Assembly: GCA_009692585.1 (NCBI GenBank)
Contig: SHYX01000005.1
Span: 1-64,000 of the forward strand
Length of the DNA stretch: 64,000 nucleotides
Direction of reading: 5' to 3'
Source of the DNA: Myxococcales bacterium
GTDB lineage: Bacteria > Myxococcota > UBA796 > SXON01
How positions within the stretch are numbered: position 1 is the first letter of the stretch; every line of letters starts with the position of its first letter. Below are positions 17,970-27,205 of the stretch, piece by piece. The notes beneath the pieces are model-generated. The model had not been told where the DNA came from. It worked only from the letters and a program-made list of their open reading frames with translations, and ran no database searches. The translations under genes and the position numbers were made by a program.

Positions 17970-20045
17970 TCACACCACCTTCCGCCCTGCCAATCGATTG
18001 GCGACCCGCCCGTACAGCACGAGCAGTCCGAAGATCAACAACGCATAGGCCGCCGCGTACCCGTACCGATGACCCCGCGTGAACGCCCAACGGTAGGCCT
18101 GTGACACGAGGATGTCGGTCGAGCCGTCCGGCTCGCCGGCGCTGACCAGGTAGATGACATTGAACTGGTTGAACGTCCAGACGCTGCCCAGCACCGCCGC
18201 GGGGAGCAGCGCCGGCTTCAAGAGCGGCAGGGTCACGTGCCGAAACCGGTTCCACCCACTGGCACCGTCCACCTCGGCCGCCTCCTCCAACTCACGAGGA
18301 ATTGCTGACAGGGCGCCCAGGGTGACCACCATCATGAACGGGAACCCCAGCCAGGTGTTGGTGGTGAGATTGGCTGCGAACGCCGTCGCAAAACTACCGA
18401 ACCAAGACACCGGCTCGGCGCCGAACCACGTCAGCACCGTGTTGATCGCCCCGAACTGCCGGTGGAACATCCCTTTCCAGATCAGGGCGGTAATGTAGGA
18501 AGGAACGGCCCACGGCAGGATCAGCAGTGCGCGGTACACCCCGCGCAGCCGAAGCCAGGGCTCGCGAAGCAACAGCGCGAGTGCCACCCCGATGCCCAGG
18601 TGAAGGCTTAGATTGGTGATGGTCCAGACCACGGTGACCATCAGCGTGGACCAAAAGGACAGCGGCGAGGTGATCGGAAAATCCCGCGCCAAGAGAATAT
18701 CGACGAAGTGTGCGAAGCCGACGAAACTCCAACTGCGGCCGTCGGTCTCAAAAAAGGCGACCGTCGCGCCCACCACGAAGGGCACCATGACCAACAGGGT
18801 CATCGCGCCGAACGCCGGCAACACCCAAGGCAGGACCCACACCCAACGGCGCAGCGGCAACGCCCGTGCCTGGCGAAACGACCAGACCCCAGCGGCGCCC
18901 AGGGCAACGACGATTCCCAGCAACCAAGGCCGCGGGTCCGCGGGGGGGGGCGCGGGCCGGGTGACGATGACGTAGTCGGTCTGCGCCTCCGCCGCGGCCT
19001 GCTCTGGCGTGGCGGTGCCGCGGATCAGGCGGCGAAGCGCGCGGGCGAGCGGCTCCCACGTCTGCGCCATCTCGGGGCGCGTGGGCATCGGAACCCCGAG
19101 CGCCAGTTGCTCCCGGAACGCCGTGGCTATCAGGTCAGGAGGGGTGGGAGTGTCCGTGCGCGCGACGATCTGACGGCCGACGTCCTGGCGGATCGCGGCC
19201 CCCTCGGGACCGGCGAGCCAGTCGCCGACCGCGCGCGCCTCGGCGTTGTCGCGCGCGAGGAACAGGGTCTCGACGGACACGTACGGCGCCGCGGCGAGCC
19301 CCGTGGCGCTCACCCTCGGCAGCGGCGACACCGCGAACCGGATGTCCGGGGAAACCTCGCCCAGGAACCACGGCCCGTTGAGCACCATCGCCGCCCGCCC
19401 ATCGTTGAACAACTGCGTGACCAGGGCGCCGTTGGGATCGGCAGGCCCGTACTTGGCGGCCTCCACGATGAAAGCGAACGCCAAGCCGTGCTCCGGGCGG
19501 TCCAGGCTTACCCGGTCGCCCGCGAACACCCCCCCGCCGAAGCCGTGCATCCACGCCGCGTTCTGGTAGGCGCTGGCCGTCTCCCAGGCCAGTCCGTACC
19601 TGCCGTCGCCGGTGTTCGCCGCCGCCATCGCCAGCAGCTCGTCCGTCGTCCGGGGCGCGTCGGGCACTTTGTCGGTGTTTCGGAACAGGGCCAGGGACTT
19701 CGCCGCGAGCGGCCACCCCCATTGCCGCCCGTCCCAGGTCACCGCGTCGGTGGTGATCGTCAGGTTGTTGTCACCGGGATCGACCGGCAGGACGATGCCG
19801 CCCGCCGACCAATCTGCCACCCGCTCGTGAGCGAACACGAAGAGGTCGGGACCGTTTCCGCGCGGCACCGCCGCGTCGATTTTCGCGGCGAGACCCTCGT
19901 GTGGCACAAACACCGGGAGCACGGTGATGTCCGGATGCCGGTCGTTCCAGGTCTGGGCGGCGAACTCCAGCGCCTGGCGCTCCTCGCCCCGCCACGCGTG
20001 CCACAGGGTGACCTCTCCGGCGAAGGCGACGGACACCAGCAGCAT
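17970..20045 (-). CDS. Sugar ABC transporter: MalE-type binding protein fused to MalF-type permease
   Basis: 691 residues. A signal-like start (MLLVSVAFAGEVTLWHAW) leads into a full CUT1 solute-binding domain, about residues 10-345, with GNGPDLFVFAHE, WPLAAKSLALFRNTD and MVLNGPWFLGE. A linker and a membrane segment (PWLLGIVVALGAAGVWSF) follow, then a complete MalF permease with its EAA loop (LEEAAEVDGASGWNRFRH) and a typical C-terminus. Binding protein and permease are therefore one polypeptide, with the binding domain anchored on the periplasmic face. The matching MalG is 12 kb away (4822-5667) and no ATPase is in the window. The substrate is unknown. Confidence 0.92.
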   Translation of the reverse strand: MLLVSVAFAGEVTLWHAWRGEERQALEFAAQTWNDRHPDITVLPVFVPHEGLAAKIDAAVPRGNGPDLFVFAHERVADWSAGGIVLPVDPGDNNLTITTDAVTWDGRQWGWPLAAKSLALFRNTDKVPDAPRTTDELLAMAAANTGDGRYGLAWETASAYQNAAWMHGFGGGVFAGDRVSLDRPEHGLAFAFIVEAAKYGPADPNGALVTQLFNDGRAAMVLNGPWFLGEVSPDIRFAVSPLPRVSATGLAAAPYVSVETLFLARDNAEARAVGDWLAGPEGAAIRQDVGRQIVARTDTPTPPDLIATAFREQLALGVPMPTRPEMAQTWEPLARALRRLIRGTATPEQAAAEAQTDYVIVTRPAPPPADPRPWLLGIVVALGAAGVWSFRQARALPLRRWVWVLPWVLPAFGAMTLLVMVPFVVGATVAFFETDGRSWSFVGFAHFVDILLARDFPITSPLSFWSTLMVTVVWTITNLSLHLGIGVALALLLREPWLRLRGVYRALLILPWAVPSYITALIWKGMFHRQFGAINTVLTWFGAEPVSWFGSFATAFAANLTTNTWLGFPFMMVVTLGALSAIPRELEEAAEVDGASGWNRFRHVTLPLLKPALLPAAVLGSVWTFNQFNVIYLVSAGEPDGSTDILVSQAYRWAFTRGHRYGYAAAYALLIFGLLVLYGRVANRLAGRKVV

Positions 20046-20087
20046 CGGCGCCCTTAGCGCGCCGCGGCGTCCGTCGCGCCCCCTCCT

Positions 20088-20873
20088 TCAGTTCAGGAAG
20101 CGCCAGCGCACGGTGAGGTACCCCCCCTCCGCGGTGGTCGATCCGTCCGCGTTGCACGTTTCCTGGCCGTCGTCGGCGTAGTACGTTTCGATGGCCAACT
20201 TCGCCACGCGCCCGTCCGCCAGCTGCACCAGGAACGGCTGGTCGGTGGTGGCGACGCAGGTGTCGGGGTAGGCCCACCACGCGCCGAGGGCGACATCCGG
20301 GTTGCCCGGGAGTCCGCGGCTGTCTTCCTTGATTCTGCAGTCCTTGTCATAGAAGTCGTCCATCTGGTACGCGGCGTCATCTGGGACCTCGGTCACCTCC
20401 GCGTAGCTCTGGCCCTCGACGGCCAGCGCCCCGACGCAGGAGGGCCCGCTGGAGCCTCCGTTGAGCCGGACGATGAACCGACGCGCTGCGATGTCCCAGT
20501 CCATCGACTCCAGCGCCGCTTCGTCGGTGAGCTCGACCTTCTGGAGCCCCGAGTCGGTGAACTTCGCGTAGAGGTAGGCGTTCTTGGATGAGCTGCTGTA
20601 CCCACCCGCCGAGGCGTCCAGCGCGTCGAGGTGGTCCTCGCCGTCCTCACCGGTCCCGATCTCCCCCTTGCTGGTCTTACTGTCCTGAAGCGACAGATCG
20701 CTGATCATGTCGTCCACGCACTCGACCTCAGTGGGCTCCGCGCACACCGCATCGGGGCCAGTGTCTTGTGCCGCTGCCGTGTCGCCGGAGTCGGCGCTGA
20801 CGGGGCCGGTATCGCCCGGCGGGCAGCCAAGGACGAAGCCGAGGACCACGGACAGGAGGGAGCGAGCGCGCAT
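20088..20873 (-). CDS. HmuY-like lipoprotein
   Basis: 261 residues from ATG 20873; the frame stays open for 1.6 kb upstream, but that is antisense to a real gene. The signal peptide ends at FVLGC (Cys17), followed by a DTG/SGDTAAAQDTG linker. Residues ~110-261 match the HmuY family: MDWDIAARRFIVRLNGGSSG, then later ADGRVAKLAIETYY and a closing YLTVRWRF strand. HmuY proteins are surface lipoproteins; the Porphyromonas type binds haem, but many family members have no proven ligand and the haem-ligating His pair is not obvious here. It lies 42 bp upstream of the MalEF fusion on the same strand. Confidence 0.75.
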   Translation of the reverse strand: MRARSLLSVVLGFVLGCPPGDTGPVSADSGDTAAAQDTGPDAVCAEPTEVECVDDMISDLSLQDSKTSKGEIGTGEDGEDHLDALDASAGGYSSSSKNAYLYAKFTDSGLQKVELTDEAALESMDWDIAARRFIVRLNGGSSGPSCVGALAVEGQSYAEVTEVPDDAAYQMDDFYDKDCRIKEDSRGLPGNPDVALGAWWAYPDTCVATTDQPFLVQLADGRVAKLAIETYYADDGQETCNADGSTTAEGGYLTVRWRFLN

Positions 20874-20927
20874 CGGAACCCACGGGGTGGGCTGCCTATC
20901 CCGCCCGCTTCGGCTTAGGCACGTCCG

Positions 20928-22280
20928 ATGCTGTTGCTCACGTTCGCGGCGTCCTTCGCCCGCCCCACCGACGGGGGGAGCTACGCGTTCGACGACAGCG
21001 ACTCCATCGCCAGCGTGGACGGCCCCGCCGGCACCGCCCGGGTCTGGTACAGCCTCGCCGGCACCAACCAGACGATCCTCGATGATGCCGATGGTGACGG
21101 GGTCCCTGACTTTCCCTCGCTGGTCGCGATCACGACCGAGGACGTGTTGGGCTTTTTCGTGGACGCAGGCTTCCGGCCGATCCCCGACGACGGCGCCGAG
21201 GGCGGCACCGCGGCCATGGACGTGTACCTCGTGGACTTCGGTGGCGACGCCGATGGCCACTACGCGGTGGAGCGCTGCCAGGGCGACACCTGCACCGGCT
21301 ACTTCGTGATGGAGAACGACTTTGCCGGCTACGGGTACCCCAGCCTCGACGCCGCTGTCCGCACCCTGACCTCCCACGAACTCTTCCACGGCATCCAAGC
21401 GGCGTACGACTACGACGAGGATGCCTGGTACCAGGAAGGAACCGCGGTGTGGGCCGAAGAACTCTACGACCCCGGTACCGAGGACTTCCTGCGCTTCTGC
21501 GACGCGTACCTCGACGATACCGGCCGCTCGCTCGACAATCCGCCCGCGGGCCCCGTTCCCGCCTTCGCCTACGCCACCGCGCTGTGGTGGTGGTTCGTCA
21601 CCAACCGGTACGGCGACGACTGGATGGTCGTCTACCTCGAGGCGACGACGACCGGCGACGAGCTGCTCGACCTCCTGGACGCCCGAGTCGAGCTCGCCGA
21701 CGACTGGGTGGACTTCGCCACCTGGAACCTCGCCACCGGGCGCTACGCAGGGCTGGTGGAGAGCTACCCGTTCGCCGCCGAGTTGGACGGGCCGACCTTC
21801 GAGGATCGAGGCGACAACGTCGATGACGACCAACGCTTCTACCCGCTGGCCACCAGCTACTACCGCTACGAGCATGCGGGCGGCGAGCTGACCTTTGCGC
21901 TGGCGGCCGACGCGCCAGACGTCGTGTTTCAGCTGTGGTCGACCGATGGCGACGAGCGCGTCGTGGAGCTGGTCGCGGAGCCGGCCTCGGTCTACGGCGC
22001 CGTCTCTCTCGGCGAGCTTCCGGCGGGGCTGTACCTGTTCTTCGGCACCAACCCGACCCTGGCCGAAGACAGCACCCACGTACGCGTCTGCCTCGGTCCG
22101 GCCGCCGCCGCCTGCCTCCCGTCCGCGGACGACACCGGCGACACCGGCGAGCCCCTCGACCGCAGCGATTCTGGCGACCAGCCGGGAGGCTGCGGGTGTG
22201 CGAGTGGGGCGCCAGGCCCGATCGGCGCGGTCGCCATCGCGATGCTGGGGGCGCGGCGGCGCCGTCCGTCTACCCGCTGA
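20928..22280 (+). CDS. Secreted zinc metalloprotease-like protein with MYXO-CTERM-like tail
   Basis: 450 residues. The N-terminal signal is MLLLTFAASFA. The zinc motif HELFH is at 150-154, with a likely third ligand Glu170 in WYQEGTAVWAEE, the pattern seen in the MXAN_6640-type putative metalloprotease group. Residues ~70-145 (DVYLVDFGGDADGHY) form the lead-in domain and ~290-390 a C-terminal beta domain. The end has a DDTGDTG linker, then GGCGCASG, a short hydrophobic stretch and GARRRR, matching a MYXO-CTERM sorting signal. It is predicted to be exported and cell-surface attached. The stop overlaps the converging phosphohexomutase gene by 11 bp. Confidence 0.85.
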   Translation: MLLLTFAASFARPTDGGSYAFDDSDSIASVDGPAGTARVWYSLAGTNQTILDDADGDGVPDFPSLVAITTEDVLGFFVDAGFRPIPDDGAEGGTAAMDVYLVDFGGDADGHYAVERCQGDTCTGYFVMENDFAGYGYPSLDAAVRTLTSHELFHGIQAAYDYDEDAWYQEGTAVWAEELYDPGTEDFLRFCDAYLDDTGRSLDNPPAGPVPAFAYATALWWWFVTNRYGDDWMVVYLEATTTGDELLDLLDARVELADDWVDFATWNLATGRYAGLVESYPFAAELDGPTFEDRGDNVDDDQRFYPLATSYYRYEHAGGELTFALAADAPDVVFQLWSTDGDERVVELVAEPASVYGAVSLGELPAGLYLFFGTNPTLAEDSTHVRVCLGPAAAACLPSADDTGDTGEPLDRSDSGDQPGGCGCASGAPGPIGAVAIAMLGARRRRPSTR

Positions 22281-24387
22281 ACGCCGCCAGGACCCCCGCC
22301 GCCGCCGGGGCGCCCGCCGCCCACGCGCGAATCGCCGGTGCGACCAACCCGCGCGGGTCCTTCCCGAACGACGCCAGCTCACCGTCCAGCCAGACGCGGA
22401 GGGCCGCATCCCCGGGCGACACGCCCGCCGCCAGGCGCGCCTGGAGCTCGGGCAGGATGCGCGACGCGAGCTCCTGCTTCTGCTCGATGGCGACGAGGTC
22501 GCTGACCCGCAGCGCCCAGGCCGGGAGCACGATGCCCGCACGCGCCAGCATCAGCTCCGCGAAGCCGAAGGCCAGGGCTTCGGCGCGGACGTCGACCGAC
22601 GACGCCGGCTCGCCGGGTGCGCCGATGACCTCGACATAGACCTTGTTCTTGGGCTCGGTCCCGCTCGGGCGGAGAATCACCCGGTTGCCCTCGCCACACC
22701 GGAACACCAGGACATCCCGACTCGACGCGTCCGAGCCCGACCGGATGGGGCCCAACACACCGGAGGGGTCCTGCCGATCCGCGAACTCCGACACCACGAA
22801 TCCGGCGATCTCCCCAGGGGGGTGCGCCCGCAACGACGCCTGGATCGCTTCGATTCGCGCCTTGCCGGTAGCCCCGCGCATCACCGTGCTGACCAGCCGG
22901 TTCACGACGTACCCTTCCCGCTCCCACAGCAACCGGAGGGCGTCGCCGAGGGTCCGCCCGCGCTCCTTCTCCAACGACGCCATCTCGGCCAGGGCCAGGG
23001 CCGCGCCGGCCGCGTCCTTGTCGCGCAACTGCGGCGTGACGAGCACGCCGTGGCTCTCCTCGACGCCGATCACGAAGTCGGCGGCGGTGCCGCGCACACC
23101 CGCGAATTGTCCGTTGGCGTCGAGCTGACGGAGCCCGTCGCCGATGTATTTGAACCCCACCATCAGCTCGCCCACCACCGCAGCCCCGTGCCTCCGCGCC
23201 ACCCGGCTGACCAGCTCGCTGGTGACCTCGGTCTTCATGACGATCGGATTGAGGAAGTGTCCGTGGACCAGCCGATGCTCGGTCACGAGCGCCGCGATCT
23301 CGTTGCCGGTGAAGAACCGCCAGCTCCCGTCGGCCTCCCGCGCCACCAGCCCGATACGGTCCGCGTCCGGGTCGCAGGCCATCACCAGATCGGCGCCGAG
23401 GTGCCGAGCCAGCGCCACCGCCCGGTCCATCGACTGGGGGACCTCGGGATTGGGCGTTCGGAAGGGGACCTCGGGGAACGCGCCGTCGTGGGTGGCCTGG
23501 GTGGGCTCGAGGTCGGCATGGAAACCCGCGGCGCGGAGCACGGCGAGCGCGCTGGTGTCACCGGTGCCGTGCAGCGCGGTGAAGACGATGCGAGCGGAGC
23601 GGGATGAGCAAAGTGATGTCGCGACGTTGAGCGCCACGTAGCCGTCGTGGACGCGGGCCGGGTAGTCCCGGACCCACCCTTCCGCGCGCGCCGCAGCGAA
23701 GTCCATCCCGCGGATGGCGCCGACCTGGTTCACCAGATTCGCCATCTCCTCGTCGTCCGGTGGCACTTCCTGGCCGCCGAGCGCGTTGTAGAACTTTCCC
23801 CCGTTGTCGTCGGGGGGATTGTGCGATGCGGATACGTTGAGCCCCGCATCGGCGCCAAGCTGTCGGATGGCAAAGGACAGCTCGGGCGTCGAGATGAAGG
23901 TCTCCGAGCCCGGGGGCAGCAGGGTGGTGTACACGCCGTTGGCCGCGTACACCCCGGCAGCGAGCTCCGCGAAGTCCCGACTGGACAACCCGAGGAGGGG
24001 GTTGGGAACCTCGGCAGGAAAGCTCCCACCGGCATCGCGGAAGCACCGAACATCGTAGGCGATGACGACGTCGAGGCGCTTGTCGCCGAACCGAGCCCGG
24101 AGGAAGGCGACGTGTCCCTGCACGCTGGCGCCGAGACTCCACGGGTTGAACCGGTTGGGACCCACGCCCACCGGGCCCCGGCGCCCACCGGTGCCAAAGG
24201 GCATGACCTGCCAGAAGCTGTCGATGAGCAGGTTCCACTTCTGGGCCGCGACCAGCGCTTCGACCAGGGGGCGCCACACCGCGAACGCCGGCTCCGTCAG
24301 CCAGCGGGCGAGCGCGGCGTCGGCCGCGGCGTGCACGTCTGGACGCACGTTGAGCGCGTCGGCAGCGGCCCGAGGGATGATTGGCAT
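22270..24387 (-). CDS. pgm: Alpha-D-phosphohexomutase (phosphoglucomutase/phosphomannomutase)
   Basis: 705 residues, longer than the ~550-580 typical for PGM2-type enzymes. The active-site phosphoserine is Ser188 in SASHNPPDDNG, the Mg-binding loop is DPDADR (339-344), the sugar-specificity loop is near GVEESHG, and the phosphate-binding loop is RPSGTEPK. It interconverts hexose 1- and 6-phosphates, feeding nucleotide-sugar synthesis such as GalE uses. The last ~80 residues after the phosphate loop (ADAGLLP-like helical segment) are an extension that I cannot assign. Glucose versus mannose specificity is not determined. Confidence 0.9.
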   Translation of the reverse strand: MPIIPRAAADALNVRPDVHAAADAALARWLTEPAFAVWRPLVEALVAAQKWNLLIDSFWQVMPFGTGGRRGPVGVGPNRFNPWSLGASVQGHVAFLRARFGDKRLDVVIAYDVRCFRDAGGSFPAEVPNPLLGLSSRDFAELAAGVYAANGVYTTLLPPGSETFISTPELSFAIRQLGADAGLNVSASHNPPDDNGGKFYNALGGQEVPPDDEEMANLVNQVGAIRGMDFAAARAEGWVRDYPARVHDGYVALNVATSLCSSRSARIVFTALHGTGDTSALAVLRAAGFHADLEPTQATHDGAFPEVPFRTPNPEVPQSMDRAVALARHLGADLVMACDPDADRIGLVAREADGSWRFFTGNEIAALVTEHRLVHGHFLNPIVMKTEVTSELVSRVARRHGAAVVGELMVGFKYIGDGLRQLDANGQFAGVRGTAADFVIGVEESHGVLVTPQLRDKDAAGAALALAEMASLEKERGRTLGDALRLLWEREGYVVNRLVSTVMRGATGKARIEAIQASLRAHPPGEIAGFVVSEFADRQDPSGVLGPIRSGSDASSRDVLVFRCGEGNRVILRPSGTEPKNKVYVEVIGAPGEPASSVDVRAEALAFGFAELMLARAGIVLPAWALRVSDLVAIEQKQELASRILPELQARLAAGVSPGDAALRVWLDGELASFGKDPRGLVAPAIRAWAAGAPAAAGVLAAFSG

Positions 24388-24432
24388 GCTGAAGCTCCCG
24401 GCGCCGGCAAGCTATCGTGCTAGGCTCGCCCG

Positions 24433-25104
24433 ATGTGGTTGCTCCTGGCCGGCTGTGAGGCGCTGTCCTCGTCCGACGTCGCCAACGACGAGCTGTACGT
24501 CGAGGTGCTGGTGACCACCGAGGGGACACAAACCCAGGTCGACGCAAAACTCCAGCGCGGGCAGGGCCTGGGCTGGGCGCCGGTGACCGTCGCCGATGAC
24601 GAGGCCATCGTCGCGGTCATCGGCGAAACCGAGGCGGAGATGGAGGCGGTCGATCTCGGCCTGGGGAACATCGCCTACACCACGCTGACCGATCTCCCGT
24701 GCGGCGGCCTCGACGCTGGAGTCCGCTTCGAGCGGGTCCAGGAGGACACCATCACCGGAACCGTCGTCGCCGTCCCGCCCGACTTCGCGGTGACCTCGCC
24801 CATCGTGGGGAGCGTGCTCACCGCCGAGGCGGTGCTCGTGGTGACCTGGGCCCCCGCCTGGACGGAGGGCGATGTGGCGGTCACCCTCTCGGGCGAGTGC
24901 ATCCCCGGTTGGGAGATTCCGGCCAGCGGCGACGTGGGCTACGCTGAGATCCCGGCCGAAGCGCTGGTAGCCGAAGCCGCCTCCTGTACGGCGACGCTGT
25001 CGGTCATCCGCACCGCGGCCGGCACGCTCCCGGAGGCGTGGGGGGCGGGCGGAACCGTGGGTGCGCAGAACGGACGGATGGTGGCCCTGGCGGTCGCCTA
25101 CTGA
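24433..25104 (+). CDS. Lipoprotein of unknown function
   Basis: 223 residues. MWLLLAGC gives a lipobox at Cys8. The mature part is all-beta in appearance, with an acidic composition and four more Cys (in LPCGG, GECIP and AASC among others), suggesting two disulfide-stabilised Ig-like domains (about residues 20-105 and 115-215). I recognise no family. It is divergent from pgm (45 bp between starts), so the short intergenic region must carry both promoters. Its stop overlaps the converging lipoprotein gene by 7 bp. Confidence 0.7.
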   Translation: MWLLLAGCEALSSSDVANDELYVEVLVTTEGTQTQVDAKLQRGQGLGWAPVTVADDEAIVAVIGETEAEMEAVDLGLGNIAYTTLTDLPCGGLDAGVRFERVQEDTITGTVVAVPPDFAVTSPIVGSVLTAEAVLVVTWAPAWTEGDVAVTLSGECIPGWEIPASGDVGYAEIPAEALVAEAASCTATLSVIRTAAGTLPEAWGAGGTVGAQNGRMVALAVAY

Positions 25105-26804
25105 GCGAGCAGGCAGCTGGAGACGCTCTGGACGTCGTGCGCGGCGGGATCGAGGGTCCCGTCGGTGACCCCCTGCTCGAAGCTGCCATCGAGGATCACC
25201 AGGCTCTGCAGCGTGATGTCGGCGGTCGGGCGCTGGAAGTCGTCGTTGTGTTTGTCGACGACCCCGGACCAGCTCCCTCCCGCGTACAACTCGTGAACCC
25301 GGCCCCGGGGGTCCACCATCGTCATCCGCACCAGCGACGCGTCCGCATCCACCGTGAGGTCGAGCTGCCGGGTGTTGAACGACCAGCCATCGATGGTCGG
25401 AATGTCCAAAAAGTCAGGAAAGTCCATCGTGCTGGCGCCGTCGTCCGACGCCGCGGCGACCGCAATCCCCGTCGGACCCGAGCCGATACCCCCGACTTGC
25501 GCCATCGTCCAGATCGCGCTGCGGTCCGACCCTGGCACGCTTCCCGGTGGCACCCGGCGAACGTCGAGCACCCCCGCCCCCATGGCCAACCCGGTGAGGA
25601 CCCAGCCGTCGTCCCCACCATCGAAGGTGCACACGAGCTGCTCCTCGGTGCCGTCGAAGCCGGCCGGCAACGAAGGCAGCGCCACGCGCGCGGCGTCCAC
25701 GAACGCCACTGACGGCGCCAGCGGTGCCTCGGTCGTCGCCCCGGCCGACGCGGTGAGCCCCCCGACGACCCCCCAGCGCAGGTCGTCGAGATGGTCGATC
25801 AGTAAGCGCATGGCGTCCCCGGTGCCGCTGAGGCCGGCGGCCAGTTCGGCGATCGGGACCGGCCCGCCCAGCCCCCAGACTGCCACCGGACCGGGGAAGC
25901 TGTCGGCGTAGTAATCTTCGAGGTACCCCTTCACGAAGAGGTTGGAGGGCACCGCGACGTCAACCCCGTAGTACACCAGGGTCCGGTCGGCGGCCAGCAG
26001 GTCGTCGATCTGAAAAAGAGGGAGTGGTCCCTGCACACTTCCCGAAGCGAGCCCAAAGACCTCTTCGCCGGCGTCTGCGGTGAGGATGCTGGCGAAGTCC
26101 ACGTCGCCGTGCAACTGGGCGGACGGCGCGCCGTCGTCGGCGCGCTTCAGCGTCAAGGTGACGTCGCGACTGATGGTATCGAGCACCGACACGGCGACCC
26201 ACTCGGACGTCTCCCACGCGGTGATGTTGATGGGCCCGGCGTCGGCGACGGAGACGGTGGCGAGCCCCGCCGCGTCGGTCTCCACCTCGGTCTCGTTGGT
26301 CCACACGCTGGCGTTGGCGATCGGCGCGCCGGTGGCGGCATCGAGGACGGTGACCGTCGCCTCCAGGGCCGCGCGGACCACGACCTCGAGCCGAACCGCG
26401 AAGCCTTCGGCGGTCACCTCGATGGTTGTGCCTCCCGCCGCGACCGCGGTCACCACGCCGCGGCCATCCACGGTCGCGACCGCGGGATCGTCGGACGCGA
26501 AGGTTGCTGCGTCATAGACCGCCCGCACCCCGGCGGTGTCGGTGCCCACGACCCGCACCGTCCAGATGGCGCCGACGTTCACCGTCAGCCCGCCCGGCCA
26601 CGCGTCGAGCGCCGCAAGGCCCGCTTCGACGCCGGTGTCGCCGGTGTCGCCGGTGTCATCGGTCTCGCCGGTCTCGCCGGTCTCGGTCACGTCGCCGGTG
26701 TCGACGTAGCCGCCGCTTTCGTCGTCGCTGTCCCCCTTCGCGCCGTCGCCGCTCGGGCAGCCGGCGAAAAGCATCAACGTCGCAGGGAACAAATGGATGA
26801 TCAT
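25098..26804 (-). CDS. Lipoprotein with DTG linker, Big2-like and carboxypeptidase-regulatory-like domains
   Basis: 568 residues from ATG 26804; the frame is open further upstream only as a shadow of other genes. The lipobox is LFAGC (Cys16). Residues ~34-60 are an Asp-Thr-Gly/Glu-Thr-Gly linker. Residues ~65-150 read as a Big2-type Ig domain (ASDDPAVATVDGRGVVTAV), and ~160-225 as a carboxypeptidase regulatory-like fold (VLDAATGAPIANASVW). The ~340-residue C-terminal region is unassigned. Its start overlaps the stop of the upstream lipoprotein by 4 bp. It is the last gene of a four-gene lipoprotein operon and presumably sits on the cell surface. Confidence 0.8.
   Translation of the reverse strand: MIIHLFPATLMLFAGCPSGDGAKGDSDDESGGYVDTGDVTETGETGETDDTGDTGDTGVEAGLAALDAWPGGLTVNVGAIWTVRVVGTDTAGVRAVYDAATFASDDPAVATVDGRGVVTAVAAGGTTIEVTAEGFAVRLEVVVRAALEATVTVLDAATGAPIANASVWTNETEVETDAAGLATVSVADAGPINITAWETSEWVAVSVLDTISRDVTLTLKRADDGAPSAQLHGDVDFASILTADAGEEVFGLASGSVQGPLPLFQIDDLLAADRTLVYYGVDVAVPSNLFVKGYLEDYYADSFPGPVAVWGLGGPVPIAELAAGLSGTGDAMRLLIDHLDDLRWGVVGGLTASAGATTEAPLAPSVAFVDAARVALPSLPAGFDGTEEQLVCTFDGGDDGWVLTGLAMGAGVLDVRRVPPGSVPGSDRSAIWTMAQVGGIGSGPTGIAVAAASDDGASTMDFPDFLDIPTIDGWSFNTRQLDLTVDADASLVRMTMVDPRGRVHELYAGGSWSGVVDKHNDDFQRPTADITLQSLVILDGSFEQGVTDGTLDPAAHDVQSVSSCLLAQ
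26631..26702 (-). repeat. Nonanucleotide tandem repeat encoding the D/E-T-G linker
   Basis: Eight 9-bp units, mostly GCCGGTGTC or GCCGGTCTC on the plus strand, encode the Thr-Gly-Asp/Glu linker behind the lipid anchor of the 25098-26804 protein. Length changes would stay in frame and only alter linker length. Confidence 0.8.
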
Positions 26805-27205
26805 GGAACCTCGAAGGTGGAGACGAAGGGCTCGATCGGCACGCCGTCCAGGTCGGCGCAGCCATCCTCGCCCCCCCGGGCGGTGACCCGGTAGGTCCAG
26901 CCGCGCAGGTACGGCGCGGCGGGGAGCAGTTTGGTGAAGCCCTGCCCGGCAAAGGTCACCGTCGACGGAACCTCGAACGCGACGGTCCCATCGGTGCGCA
27001 CCGCGTCGACGCGGAGGGTGTCCGCGTTGCACCGCTCCGGGTCGGGGGTCCCGCTCAGGTGCAAAAAGACGAAGACCAGCGCCGTCACCGAGGTGGCGCC
27101 GTCCTCCGGCTCGACCTGCTCGACGTAGAAGCGCGAGTCCTCCGCCGCTTCCGGTGCGCACGCCGTCGATACGACGCCGAGAAGGACGGCCACACGTGGC
27201 GTCAT
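26801..27205 (-). CDS. Small Ig-like lipoprotein
   Basis: 134 residues from ATG 27205, chosen because it gives a signal peptide (MTPRVAVLLGVVSTAC, Cys16) and a 4-bp ATGA overlap with the upstream stop. The mature part (VEQVEPEDGATSVTALVFVFL, shortened here, then a strand-rich region) resembles the Big_5 SbsA-type Ig domain, in which 'P-x-DG-A-x-x-V' opens the fold. Two further Cys (in PERCNAD and GEDGCAD) may pair. It is the third gene in the four-lipoprotein operon. The function is unknown and probably structural. Confidence 0.7.
   Translation of the reverse strand: MTPRVAVLLGVVSTACAPEAAEDSRFYVEQVEPEDGATSVTALVFVFLHLSGTPDPERCNADTLRVDAVRTDGTVAFEVPSTVTFAGQGFTKLLPAAPYLRGWTYRVTARGGEDGCADLDGVPIEPFVSTFEVP

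Noticed and set aside
20874..22541. Long minus-strand open frame continuing upstream of the HmuY-like gene across the metalloprotease gene
   Set aside because: It is antisense to a clear plus-strand gene with signal peptide, HELFH site and sorting tail; the Arg/Gly-rich translation has no domain. High GC keeps the opposite frame open.
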